Below are positions 35,929-43,755 of a stretch of DNA of 64,000 nt, in pieces (position 1 is the stretch's first letter; the number at the start of each line of letters is the position of its first letter). Source of the stretch: Rhodobacter sp. (GTDB lineage Bacteria; Pseudomonadota; Alphaproteobacteria; Rhodobacterales; Rhodobacteraceae); assembly GCA_030065095.1 (NCBI GenBank), contig JASJDP010000002.1:96898-160897 (forward strand), read 5' to 3'. The notes under the pieces were generated by a model. It saw nothing but the letters and a program-made list of their open reading frames with translations. It made no database searches and had not been told where the DNA came from. Both the position numbers and the translations under genes were made by a program.

Positions 35929-37095
35929 CTAGTCCGTCTCGGTCAGGCGGATGGATTGGCCCGGCGCGATGCGGTGCGGCCCGTTTGTCACCAGCATTGC
36001 GCCGTCGGGAAAGCCGCCGCGCACAAACGCGCGGGTGGCGTCGGCATAAAGCAGTTCGACCGCTTCTGGGGCGACGCGAAGCTGGGGGTCGGCGGGGTCG
36101 ACCGTCAGAACGGTCCAGCTGCCGCGGGCGCCTTCGCGCAGCGAGAGAAGGGGGACCCAGGCGCCGGCATCGGCAACGGTCTGTGTCAGCGTGATGCTGC
36201 CGGACTGGCCGAACGGGGGAGGTGCGGCGCCTGGGTCGGGGCGCAGCGTGAAAATCGCGCTGCGGGTGCGGGTTGCGGGGTCCAGATCCGGGCGGAGCTG
36301 GGTCAGTTCGGCGTCGTAGGTCCGGTCGCCGAAGGTCGCGGTGACCTGCATTCCGGCCGTCAGGCCGGCGGCGATCTGCGGCGGCAGGCCGACGCGCATC
36401 TGCGGGGCGCCCGATTGCAGCAGCGTCAGGACGGGCGTGCCGCTGGCCACGGTCTGACCGGTGTCGGCGGCGCGGCGGCCGGTCTTGCCGTCGAAGGGCG
36501 CGCGCAGCACCGCCTTGTCAAGCTGGATGTCGATACCGGCCAGGCTGGCCTCGGTCTCGGCGATGCGGGCCGTCAGCTCGGCGACGTTGAACCGGGCCTC
36601 ATCGTATCTCTGGGTGGCGGCGAAGCCCTTTTCCTCGAGCTTCTGCTGACGCTCGGCGGTGAGCCGGGCCAGCGAGAGCCGGGCCTGCAGCGCGTCCCGC
36701 GCCGAGACGAGCGCATCGCGCTGGGCTTCCAGACCGCGGGTGTCGAGCCGGGCGAGGATCTGGCCCCGGGTGACGGCAGCGCCTTCCTCGACAAGGATGT
36801 CCGCAAGGGTGCCGCCGGCCTCGAACGCGAGATCGGTCTGCTGCAGGGGTTCGATCTGGCCGATGAAGGCGCGCGAGACCTCGTATCCGGACAGGATGTG
36901 GAGCGGTGCGGCCTGAACGGCGACCGGCGGAGCGGTGCGGGGCAGTTCGACGCTTTCGGCGCGGTCGGCCAGAAAGCCGGCCCCCGAGATCACCAGCCCC
37001 GCCGCCAGCGCCCCGGTCAGCGCGGTGGTGGTCAGAGTCCCCAGGCGGTGCAGGGTGCGGCGGGTCAAAGAGCTTGTCTGAACGGGGCGGGGCAT
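35929..37095 (-). CDS. RND efflux periplasmic adaptor (membrane-fusion protein)
   Basis: A 388-aa adaptor. A membrane anchor lies at about residues 24-45. The lipoyl halves are SGYEVSRAFIGQIEPLQQTDLAFEAGGTL and LRAPFDGKTGRRAADTGQTVASGTPVL. A coiled-coil hairpin lies between them (ARDALQARLSLARLTAERQQKLEEKGF), then beta-barrel and membrane-proximal domains. It bridges the RND pump to an outer-membrane channel. It is the first gene of the operon, starting 16 bp from the palindromic operator. Confidence 0.93.
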   Translation of the reverse strand: MPRPVQTSSLTRRTLHRLGTLTTTALTGALAAGLVISGAGFLADRAESVELPRTAPPVAVQAAPLHILSGYEVSRAFIGQIEPLQQTDLAFEAGGTLADILVEEGAAVTRGQILARLDTRGLEAQRDALVSARDALQARLSLARLTAERQQKLEEKGFAATQRYDEARFNVAELTARIAETEASLAGIDIQLDKAVLRAPFDGKTGRRAADTGQTVASGTPVLTLLQSGAPQMRVGLPPQIAAGLTAGMQVTATFGDRTYDAELTQLRPDLDPATRTRSAIFTLRPDPGAAPPPFGQSGSITLTQTVADAGAWVPLLSLREGARGSWTVLTVDPADPQLRVAPEAVELLYADATRAFVRGGFPDGAMLVTNGPHRIAPGQSIRLTETD

Positions 37096-37111
37096 GGTAG
37101 CTATCCCTTGC

Positions 37112-37151
37112 GATGTTAGATGCTCTTACATATGTGAGAAACTCTAACATC
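37112..37151. promoter_or_regulatory. 40-bp palindromic operator between RND operon and TetR gene
   Basis: Outer arms GATGTTAGA (37112-37120) and TCTAACATC (37143-37151) are perfectly complementary. The centre CTTACAT/ATGTGAG extends the dyad, with 16 of 20 positions symmetric about 37131/37132. It lies 16 bp upstream of the adaptor start and 24 bp upstream of the TetR start. The TetR product is the obvious ligand. Confidence 0.8.
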
Positions 37152-37175
37152 GTCAAGGAAGGGACGGTTAAAAAA

Positions 37176-37805
37176 ATGCAACGACCTGAAAAGGCGGAAA
37201 TAATGGCGAAATCCACGAAGCGCGACGGGTATCACCACGGCGATTTGCGCGCCGGATTGGTGGAGGCGACCCGCGCGCTTGTCGAGGAAAAGGGGCCGGA
37301 CCGGTTCTCGGTGTCCGACGCCTGCCGTGTGGCCGGCGTCAGCACCGCCGCGCCGTACCGGCATTTCCGCGACAAGGAGGAGATGCTGCGCGCTGTGGCG
37401 CTGGAGGGTATGCTGCGCAACCGCGACGGCTTTGCCGCGGCGTCCGAGATTCACCCGTTGGGATCGCTCGATGCGATCGCCGCGATGGGCATGGCGTACA
37501 TCGCCTTTGCGCAGGCCGAACCGGGGGTGTTCCGGCTGATGTTCGGGCTGACGCGGGAACATGACAAGGATCCCGAACTGATGGAGCAGGGCCGGGCGAA
37601 TTACGGCATTCTGCTGCAGCACATGGCAGCCCGTATGGGCAAGGAAGAGGTTGACGACGACGTCGCCAAGCGGGCGTTTCCGCTCTGGACCTTCGTGCAT
37701 GGGCTGTCGTTTCTTCTGATCGACGACAAGGTGTCGGCCATGGAACTGGATCTGGATATCGCGCAGGTGGTGCGCGCCAACACCCGGCGGCTCCTGGCCG
37801 ATTGA
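37176..37805 (+). CDS. TetR-family transcriptional repressor of the RND operon
   Basis: A 209-aa regulator. The helix-turn-helix lies at about residues 30-55 (FSVSDACRVAGVSTAAPYRHFRDKEEML). GYHHGDLRAGLVEAT precedes it and a TetR_C_WHG-like ligand domain follows (FAQAEPGVFRLMFG). The ATG at 37176 behind AAGGAAGGG was chosen. An earlier in-frame ATG lies inside the operator and is unlikely, and the ATG at 37203 is an alternative. Divergent placement over a 40-bp palindrome supports auto- and pump repression. Confidence 0.88.
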   Translation: MQRPEKAEIMAKSTKRDGYHHGDLRAGLVEATRALVEEKGPDRFSVSDACRVAGVSTAAPYRHFRDKEEMLRAVALEGMLRNRDGFAAASEIHPLGSLDAIAAMGMAYIAFAQAEPGVFRLMFGLTREHDKDPELMEQGRANYGILLQHMAARMGKEEVDDDVAKRAFPLWTFVHGLSFLLIDDKVSAMELDLDIAQVVRANTRRLLAD

Positions 37806-38247
37806 ACGGGGCTATTTCCCGGCGGAGGCGCGCTCGGGCGCCGCTCGGCTCTCTCCATCCTCGTCTCCATCCAAGCGCTGCCCTGTCGCCTGTGGTGTAG
37901 GACGCGTTCCGTTGCAGCGTCACGAGGTCGTCCGAGGGCGATGCATTGTGAGTTAATCGCAGAGTCGGTCTTTTTGGCCTGAAGTTGCCATTCACAACCG
38001 GTCTTCAGGCGCGGAATCAAGGCCGAAGGCCGCCGCGCCATCGCCGACCCGCCCCGAAGGGGAGGCGATTTTCTGACGGCGCGCATCGCATTGAGGTCGT
38101 TCGGACTTTGCCGGGATAAATCGAGCCGTTCAGAGGTCCGGGTCGCCTCCCCGCGGGTCGGCGATGGCACGGCTTCGTTCTCAATAGGCAAAGTCCGCTC
38201 CAGGCCAAAAACGGGCAGATCGGCGGCATCAGCCGACCCGGTCCGCG
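37806..38247. other. intergenic region holding repeat copy A, no gene seen
   Basis: This 442-bp gap lies between the convergent TetR and IclR genes. Most of it (about 37977-38215) is one copy of the dispersed repeat described separately. The remaining 37806-37976 shows no coding potential or clear terminator. Confidence 0.5.
38037..38168 (-). repeat. 132-bp element with terminal inverted repeats, copy A
   Basis: The ends GCCATCGCCGACCCGC (left) and GCGGGTCGGCGATGGC (right) are inverted copies, each continuing into GGGGAGGC or its complement. The interior includes ATTTATCCCGGCAAAGTCC on the minus strand. A second copy of identical length lies at 49146-49277 in opposite orientation. Similarity extends roughly 60 bp beyond the left end and 40 bp beyond the right, up to about 37977-38215. 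No coding frame is conserved. It resembles a MITE or a structured intergenic repeat. Confidence 0.8.
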
Positions 38248-39048
38248 CTAGGGGGTGGCTGAGAGCCGATCCAGGTCGGTGCTGATGGCGGCCGCGGTCC
38301 GGCGCAGGGCGCCGGCATGGGCGTCGGCGAACTCAGCGACGGATTTGAAGCTGCGCGGCCAGAGCAGGGACAGCCCGCCCACAGGCGCTCCGTTCAGGGT
38401 CAGCGGGACGGCGATGGCGTGGAGCGCGTCGTCGAGCACGGTCTCACCGAGATAGATCGCCAGGCGCGCGCCGTAGCCGCGCGCCTGCGCCAGAGCGCGC
38501 TCTTTCAGGAATTCCGTCAGCGTCATGCCGAACCGGGCGAGGCCCCAGGTCGTGTCGCCCTCGGTTTCGCGGTGCAGCCTTTCCACTTCGGCGTCCGGCA
38601 TGGCGGCCAGACAGGCCAGCCCGGTGGCCGACCCCCAAAGACTGACGCGGCGGTTGATCTGGCCGCGATAGAGGTGGAAGGGCGATGCGGGTCGGGTCGA
38701 ATCGACGATACGCATGGCAATGCCGTCGAGGACCTGGATGTCGGACGGCCAGCCCATCTTCGCAGTCAGTTCCAGCGCGCGCGGCAAGGCGGCATCGGCG
38801 ATAAGCGCCAGCCGGGGCGGAACCGGCTCGGCCGACAGGTCGGGCAGGGTGACGGCGGCACGGTAGCGTCCGTCGGCCAGCGAGCGGTGCACAAAGCGGC
38901 GCCGGGTGAGCGTGGCCAGAAGCCGGCGGATCGTCGATTTCGGCAGCCCCGTCGCGCGGTGGAGATCGGCGAGCGACATCGCCCCGCCCCGGGCGAGGGC
39001 CTCGATGACCGCGATGCCCCGGTCGAGCGAGCGGTTTTGCAGGGTCAT
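38248..39048 (-). CDS. IclR-family transcriptional regulator
   Basis: A 266-aa regulator. The N-terminal winged helix contains SLADLHRATGLPKSTIRRLLATLTRRRFVHRS. The IclR effector domain follows, with LYRGQINRRVSLWGSATGLACLAAM and APVGGLSLLWPR. It is divergent from the TRAP transporter gene with 92 bp between starts, so it probably controls the TRAP/PMH/MBL cluster. The inducer is unknown. Confidence 0.92.
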   Translation of the reverse strand: MTLQNRSLDRGIAVIEALARGGAMSLADLHRATGLPKSTIRRLLATLTRRRFVHRSLADGRYRAAVTLPDLSAEPVPPRLALIADAALPRALELTAKMGWPSDIQVLDGIAMRIVDSTRPASPFHLYRGQINRRVSLWGSATGLACLAAMPDAEVERLHRETEGDTTWGLARFGMTLTEFLKERALAQARGYGARLAIYLGETVLDDALHAIAVPLTLNGAPVGGLSLLWPRSFKSVAEFADAHAGALRRTAAAISTDLDRLSATP

Positions 39049-39140
39049 GGGTCATGCGTGCCACCTGGCGGCACAAAGGGGAAGAGGTTTTTGAGAAATC
39101 GCGGGGCTTGCGGCACAATCCGCGCCGAGGGAGGAGTTCT

Positions 39141-40973
39141 ATGGACCGGATGTCCTGGGCGCTCACGCGGCTCAGCGACCTGCTGGCCTTCGGGCTGGCG
39201 GCGCTTGCGGTTTACACCGCGGGGTTCGGCGTGTTCGACAACGCCTGGTATTCCGGGCTGACCGTTGCCCTAGGGATGACCATCGCGCTGATCCGGGGCG
39301 TCGAGGGGCCGCTGATGGCGCTGCATCTGGTTCTGGCGGCCGCGTTTCTGTGGCTCAGCTGGGTCTGGCTCGGCGTGATGCTGGAGCAGGAGGAATTCTT
39401 CATCGACATCACCCGGGGCCAGTTGGCGCTGGCCTGGGGGGCGTTCGCGATCATCGGCTACGCCACCTGGCGCGGCTTTGGCTGGCCGATGCTGATCGTC
39501 TACCTGCTGCTCGGCGCCTATATCCTGGCGCCCTTCGGGGCCGACGAGGCGTGGACCCGGGTGGCCGAGAACCTCTATTACTCGACCGACGGCGTTTATG
39601 GCCGGCCGGTCGAGGTCGTCGGGCGCATCGTGCTGGTGTTCATCGCCTTCGGCGCGGTGCTGCAGGCCAGCGGCGCGGGCGCGGTGATCCTGAAGATCGC
39701 CTTTGCCGCCACCGCGCGCTTCACCGGCGGGCCGGCGCATGCGGCGATCGTGGGCTCGGGACTGTTCGGGACGCTCTCGGGCTCGCCCATCGCCAATGTG
39801 GTCTCGACCGGGGTCTTTACCATTCCGATCATCAAGCGGTCGGGCTTCAGCCCCAAATTCGCCGGTGCCGTCGAGGCCGCGGCCTCGACCGGCGGGCAGA
39901 TCATGCCGCCGATCATGGGCGTCGTGGCGTTCCTGATGGCGGATGTCACCGGCATTCCCTACCTTCAGATCGTGATCGCGGCGACCCTGCCGGCGCTGTT
40001 CTACTACGCGTCGCTCTTCATGGTGGTGCTGGTCGAGGCGAAGCGGCTGGGCGTTGCGGCGCATCCAGCGGCCGAGCGCGAGCGGATGTCCGGCACAGAC
40101 TGGCTGCAATCCTTGGCATTCTTTGTGCCTCTGGGCGTCATCGTCTGGCTGCTGATCGAGGGGCGGACGGCGCAATATGCGGGCTTCTACGCGCTGATCA
40201 CGGCCTTCGTGCTGTGCCTGCTGCTGTTTCCGGCCTTCCGGCACCCGAAGAAGTGGCTGCAGGCGGCTGTCGATGCGGGCGTCACCTCGGCCACTCTGAT
40301 GGTGATCGTGGCGGCGATCGGCTTTGTGATCGGCGTGATCAACATGTCCGGCGTGGGGTTGAAATTCGCCCAGGCCATCCTGCTGGTCTCCGGCTCGTCG
40401 CTGTTTCTGAGCCTTTTGCTGGTGATGCTGGGCTGTCTGGTGATGGGCATGGGCGTGCCGTCGGCCCCCGCCTATCTGATCGTCGCAATCGTGATGGGCC
40501 CGGCGCTGGAACAGCTGGGGGTGCCGACCGCCGGGGCGCATCTGTTCATGCTGTATTTCGGGGTGCTGAGCGTTGTGACGCCGCCGGTGGCGCTGGCTGC
40601 CTTTGCAGCGGCGCCGATCGCCGGGGCAAGGCCGATGGAGACCGGGGTCGAGGCGGTGCGCCTGTCGATCGCCGGGTTCATCATCCCCTTCGTCTTCGTC
40701 TACCACCCCGATATCCTGTTGATCCAGGGCTTCACGGCGCCGGGCCTGGCCTGGGCCGTGGGGGCCTTTGCGCTGGCAAGCTGGCTGATCGTCACCGGAT
40801 TGTCGCGGTTCGAACGCCACACGATCCAGAGCGTTGAGGCGATCTTAAGGGTTTTCGCGGCTGTTCTGGTGCTGATCCCGCTGCCGGTGTTCTCTGCCGT
40901 CGGCGCGGCGATCGGCATTGCGATGATCGTGCTGCACCGGATGACCGACCAACCACAAGAACATGTCCGATAA
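39141..40973 (+). CDS. TAXI-type TRAP transporter fused permease (4TM/12TM)
   Basis: A 610-aa inner-membrane protein. The first 150 residues correspond to the small DctQ-like subunit and the rest to the large DctM-like subunit. VGSGLFGTLSGSPIANVVSTGVFTIPIIKR and AAASTGGQIMPPIMGVVAFLMAD are diagnostic, as is MGMGVPSAPAYLIVAIVMGPAL. Fused permeases pair with TAXI binding proteins, and one follows immediately. The ATG behind GGGAGGAG was chosen. It imports an unidentified organic anion using an ion gradient. Confidence 0.93.
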   Translation: MDRMSWALTRLSDLLAFGLAALAVYTAGFGVFDNAWYSGLTVALGMTIALIRGVEGPLMALHLVLAAAFLWLSWVWLGVMLEQEEFFIDITRGQLALAWGAFAIIGYATWRGFGWPMLIVYLLLGAYILAPFGADEAWTRVAENLYYSTDGVYGRPVEVVGRIVLVFIAFGAVLQASGAGAVILKIAFAATARFTGGPAHAAIVGSGLFGTLSGSPIANVVSTGVFTIPIIKRSGFSPKFAGAVEAAASTGGQIMPPIMGVVAFLMADVTGIPYLQIVIAATLPALFYYASLFMVVLVEAKRLGVAAHPAAERERMSGTDWLQSLAFFVPLGVIVWLLIEGRTAQYAGFYALITAFVLCLLLFPAFRHPKKWLQAAVDAGVTSATLMVIVAAIGFVIGVINMSGVGLKFAQAILLVSGSSLFLSLLLVMLGCLVMGMGVPSAPAYLIVAIVMGPALEQLGVPTAGAHLFMLYFGVLSVVTPPVALAAFAAAPIAGARPMETGVEAVRLSIAGFIIPFVFVYHPDILLIQGFTAPGLAWAVGAFALASWLIVTGLSRFERHTIQSVEAILRVFAAVLVLIPLPVFSAVGAAIGIAMIVLHRMTDQPQEHVR

Positions 40974-40985
40974 GGGAGGAACCTG

Positions 40986-41999
40986 ATGAAAACCTGGACG
41001 AAACTGGCCCTTGCGGGGGCCTTGGCCGCCAGCCCGGCGGTGGCAGACGAGCTGAAGATGGCGACCATCGCGCCGGGCACGTCGGCCTATCTGGTGATGT
41101 CGACCATGGCGACCATCGTCAATCAGGAACAGGACGCACACAACATCACCGTCGACGCCACCGGGGCGGCGACCAAGCACATCATCGACATGGCCAAGGG
41201 CAATCTCGACATGGTGATGACCTCGCCGACGGTCTATTTCCTGATGAAGAACAAGAAGGCGATGTACCAGAAACTCGATGCCGCGCCCGAGCTGGCGAAG
41301 AACGCCCGCCTTATGTTCTGGTTCCCGTATGGCCAGTACCACGTGCTGAGCTATGCCGAGGACGGGATGACCTCGCTGGAGGATCTGCGCGGCAAGACCG
41401 TGTTCCTCGGCCCGCCGGGCGGCGGGGCGTGGAATGCGGCCAAGGGCTGGGTCGAGGCGCAGACCGGGATGGTGCCGGGCGACGACTATGAGAATTTCAA
41501 GGCGTCCTGGTCCTCGGCCCTGCAGGCGTTCCAGGACCGGCAGGTCGACGTCTACATCAACGGCGGCATCGCGCCGTTTCCGCAGGTCGAGCAGTTGGCG
41601 GCGACGTCCGAACTGCGCATCCTTGGCCCCACCTGCGCGGAGTTCGAGGCGCAGGATGAGGCGATGAAAAAGCCGACGCAGGGTCTGGGCCGCGAGGTGG
41701 GCGTCATCCCGGCGGGCGTCTATGGCGAGAATGTCGTCAATAGCGAAGACGTCTGTACGCTCGGCGCCGTGGTGGGTGTCACCGTCCGGGCCGACATGGA
41801 TGCCGATACCGTCTATGAGGTCACCAGGGCGTTCTGGGAGGGGGCCGAGAAGATGCGCGACAGCGCGCCCTGGCTGGCGGATGTGACGCTGGCCTATGCC
41901 GTGCGCGATGGTGGCATGCACCTGCACGAAGGCGCCCAGCGATACTATGACGAGATCGGGCTGACGATCCCCGAAGGCTCCATGGCCTCGGCGATGTGA
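40986..41999 (+). CDS. TAXI-family TRAP transporter solute-binding protein
   Basis: A 337-aa periplasmic protein with a signal peptide to about residue 20 (LAASPAVADE). TIAPGTSAYLVMSTMATIVN and DATGAATKHIIDMAKGNLDMVMTSP match the TAXI ligand-binding core, as does GKTVFLGPPGGGAWNAAKGWVEA. It delivers substrate to the fused permease 12 bp upstream. An 11-bp GC-rich stem starts 8 bp after its stop codon. Confidence 0.92.
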   Translation: MKTWTKLALAGALAASPAVADELKMATIAPGTSAYLVMSTMATIVNQEQDAHNITVDATGAATKHIIDMAKGNLDMVMTSPTVYFLMKNKKAMYQKLDAAPELAKNARLMFWFPYGQYHVLSYAEDGMTSLEDLRGKTVFLGPPGGGAWNAAKGWVEAQTGMVPGDDYENFKASWSSALQAFQDRQVDVYINGGIAPFPQVEQLAATSELRILGPTCAEFEAQDEAMKKPTQGLGREVGVIPAGVYGENVVNSEDVCTLGAVVGVTVRADMDADTVYEVTRAFWEGAEKMRDSAPWLADVTLAYAVRDGGMHLHEGAQRYYDEIGLTIPEGSMASAM

Positions 42000-42007
42000 T
42001 GCGCAAC

Positions 42008-42037
42008 GGGCCGGACGGGCGGCGTTCCGTCCGGCCC
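42008..42037. terminator. hairpin after the TAXI binding-protein gene
   Basis: GGGCCGGACGG (42008-42018) and CCGTCCGGCCC (42027-42037) form a perfect 11-bp stem with an 8-nt loop, starting 8 bp past the stop codon. No U-tract follows, so it may be a stability or attenuation element rather than a full terminator. Confidence 0.5.
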
Positions 42038-42040
42038 AGG

Positions 42041-42082
42041 AATGTTCGAAAATTCTTGGCAAATTTCTTCGAAGAGATTTGC
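42041..42082. repeat. double TTCGAA-centred hairpin, copy 1
   Basis: AATGTTC/GAAAATT (42041-42054) is followed by GCAAATTTCTTC/GAAGAGATTTGC (42059-42082, 11 of 12 paired). The layout TTCGAAA..TCTTGGCAAA..TTCGAAGA is shared with 45050-45096. It ends 17 bp before the sulfatase/PMH start codon, next to its GGAGG site. Confidence 0.75.
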
Positions 42083-42099
42083 GCGGAGGCATCCGGCGA

Positions 42100-43755
42100 A
42101 TGGCGCCCAGAAACATCCTGTTCATCATGTACGACCAGCTGCGGTTCGACTATCTCGGCTGTGCCGGCCACCCGCATCTCGAGACGCCGAATTTCGACCG
42201 GGTGGCGGCCCGGGGCGTGCGGTTCAGCAATGCCTATTGCCAGTCACCGATCTGCGGGTCGTCGCGGATGTCCTTCTATACCGGCCGTTACCCGCAGAGC
42301 CACGGCGCCGAATGGAACGGCTTTCCCTTGCGGGTGGGCGAAAAGACGCTGGGCGATCACCTTCGCGACATCGGCATGGACTGCTGGCTGATCGGCAAGA
42401 CGCATATGAAGGCCGATGTCGAGGGCATGGCGCGCCTGGGTATCCCGCCCGACAGCATTATCGGCGTCCGCACGGCGGAATGCGGTTTCGACGTCTGGGT
42501 GCGCGACGACGGCATGGTGCCGGAAGGACCGGACGGCAGCTATGACGGACGCGTGTCGCCTTACAACGAGTGGCTGAAGGACCAGGGCTATCCGGGCGAC
42601 AACCCCTGGTCGCACTACGCCAATTCCGGCATCGAGAACGGCCGGATCGCACCCGCGTGGCTGATGCAGAACGCCGACAAGCAGGCGAATGTGTGCGAGA
42701 AGGACAGCGAAACCCCCTGGCTGACCGACCGGGCGTTGGAATTCCTGCAGGCGCAGACAGGCCCTTGGTGCGCGCACCTGTCCTATATCAAGCCGCATTG
42801 GCCCTATATCGCGCCGGCGCCGTATCATGCGATGTACGGGTCCAACCACGTGCCCGCGGCACAGCGCCATCCGTCCGAGCTGGAGGATGCGCATCCGGTC
42901 TTCTCGGAGTTCGCCCGGGGGCAGATCGGGCGCAGTTTTCACAGCGATCAGACCCGGGCCAAGGTGATCCCGGCCTATATGGGCCTGATCAAGCAATGCG
43001 ACGACCAGCTGGGCCGGGTGCTGGACCATCTCGAGGCCACCGGGCAAATGGCCGAGACGATGATCGTACTGACCTCGGACCACGGCGACTATCTGGGCGA
43101 CCACTGGATGGGCGAGAAGATGTTCATGCACGACTGCTCGGTGAAGATCCCGCTGATCGTCTACGATCCCTCGGCAGAGGCCGACGCGACACGGGGGACG
43201 GTCTGCGACGCCCTGGTCGAGTCGATCGATCTGGCGGCGACCTTCATCGAGACGGCAGGGGGCGATGTTCCGGCGCACTGGGTCGAGGGACGGTCGCTGC
43301 GGCCGTTCCTGCACAGGAAGGCACCGGCGGCCTGGCGCGACGTGGCGATCAGCGAATACAACTACGCCGTCACGCCGACCGCAGCAAAGCTGGGCGTGGC
43401 CGACGCGGATGCCCGGCTGTTCATGGCCTTCGACGGGCGGTTCAAGCTGATCCATTTCGAGGGCGGCTTCCGGCCGATGCTGTTCGATCTGCGGACCGAT
43501 CCGGATGAGTTCACCGATCTGGGCGACAATCCGGATCACGCGGCGGACATCGCGCGGCTCTACGGCCATCTGAACGGCTGGGCGCGGCGGCAGTCCCAGC
43601 GCGTGACCCGGTCGGCGGAAGATCTGACGGCGATGCGCGGGGCGTCGCGGCGGCGTGGCATCATTCTGGGGGTCTACGACGAGGGGGATGTCGACGCCGA
43701 GTTGATGCAGAAATACCTCGGCCCCGCCGAAGCGGATTACACGACAAAGCCATGA
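42100..43755 (+). CDS. sulfatase-superfamily hydrolase (phosphonate monoester hydrolase-like)
   Basis: A 551-aa alkaline phosphatase/sulfatase-fold enzyme. The N-terminal ILFIMYDQLRFDYLG has the metal ligands Asp12-Gln13 seen in phosphonate monoesterases. Cys52 in ICGSSRMSFYTGRYPQSHG is the predicted formylglycine nucleophile, but the motif is C-x-S-x-R rather than the usual C-x-P-x-R. LTSDHGDYLGDHWMGEK supplies further metal ligands. It cleaves sulfate, phosphate or phosphonate esters. The substrate is probably brought by the TRAP system upstream. It overlaps the next gene by 4 bp. Confidence 0.87.
   Translation: MAPRNILFIMYDQLRFDYLGCAGHPHLETPNFDRVAARGVRFSNAYCQSPICGSSRMSFYTGRYPQSHGAEWNGFPLRVGEKTLGDHLRDIGMDCWLIGKTHMKADVEGMARLGIPPDSIIGVRTAECGFDVWVRDDGMVPEGPDGSYDGRVSPYNEWLKDQGYPGDNPWSHYANSGIENGRIAPAWLMQNADKQANVCEKDSETPWLTDRALEFLQAQTGPWCAHLSYIKPHWPYIAPAPYHAMYGSNHVPAAQRHPSELEDAHPVFSEFARGQIGRSFHSDQTRAKVIPAYMGLIKQCDDQLGRVLDHLEATGQMAETMIVLTSDHGDYLGDHWMGEKMFMHDCSVKIPLIVYDPSAEADATRGTVCDALVESIDLAATFIETAGGDVPAHWVEGRSLRPFLHRKAPAAWRDVAISEYNYAVTPTAAKLGVADADARLFMAFDGRFKLIHFEGGFRPMLFDLRTDPDEFTDLGDNPDHAADIARLYGHLNGWARRQSQRVTRSAEDLTAMRGASRRRGIILGVYDEGDVDAELMQKYLGPAEADYTTKP

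Noticed and set aside
39270..40820. Long antisense and alternative frames over the TRAP permease
   Set aside because: Same high-GC shadow effect; no domain signatures.
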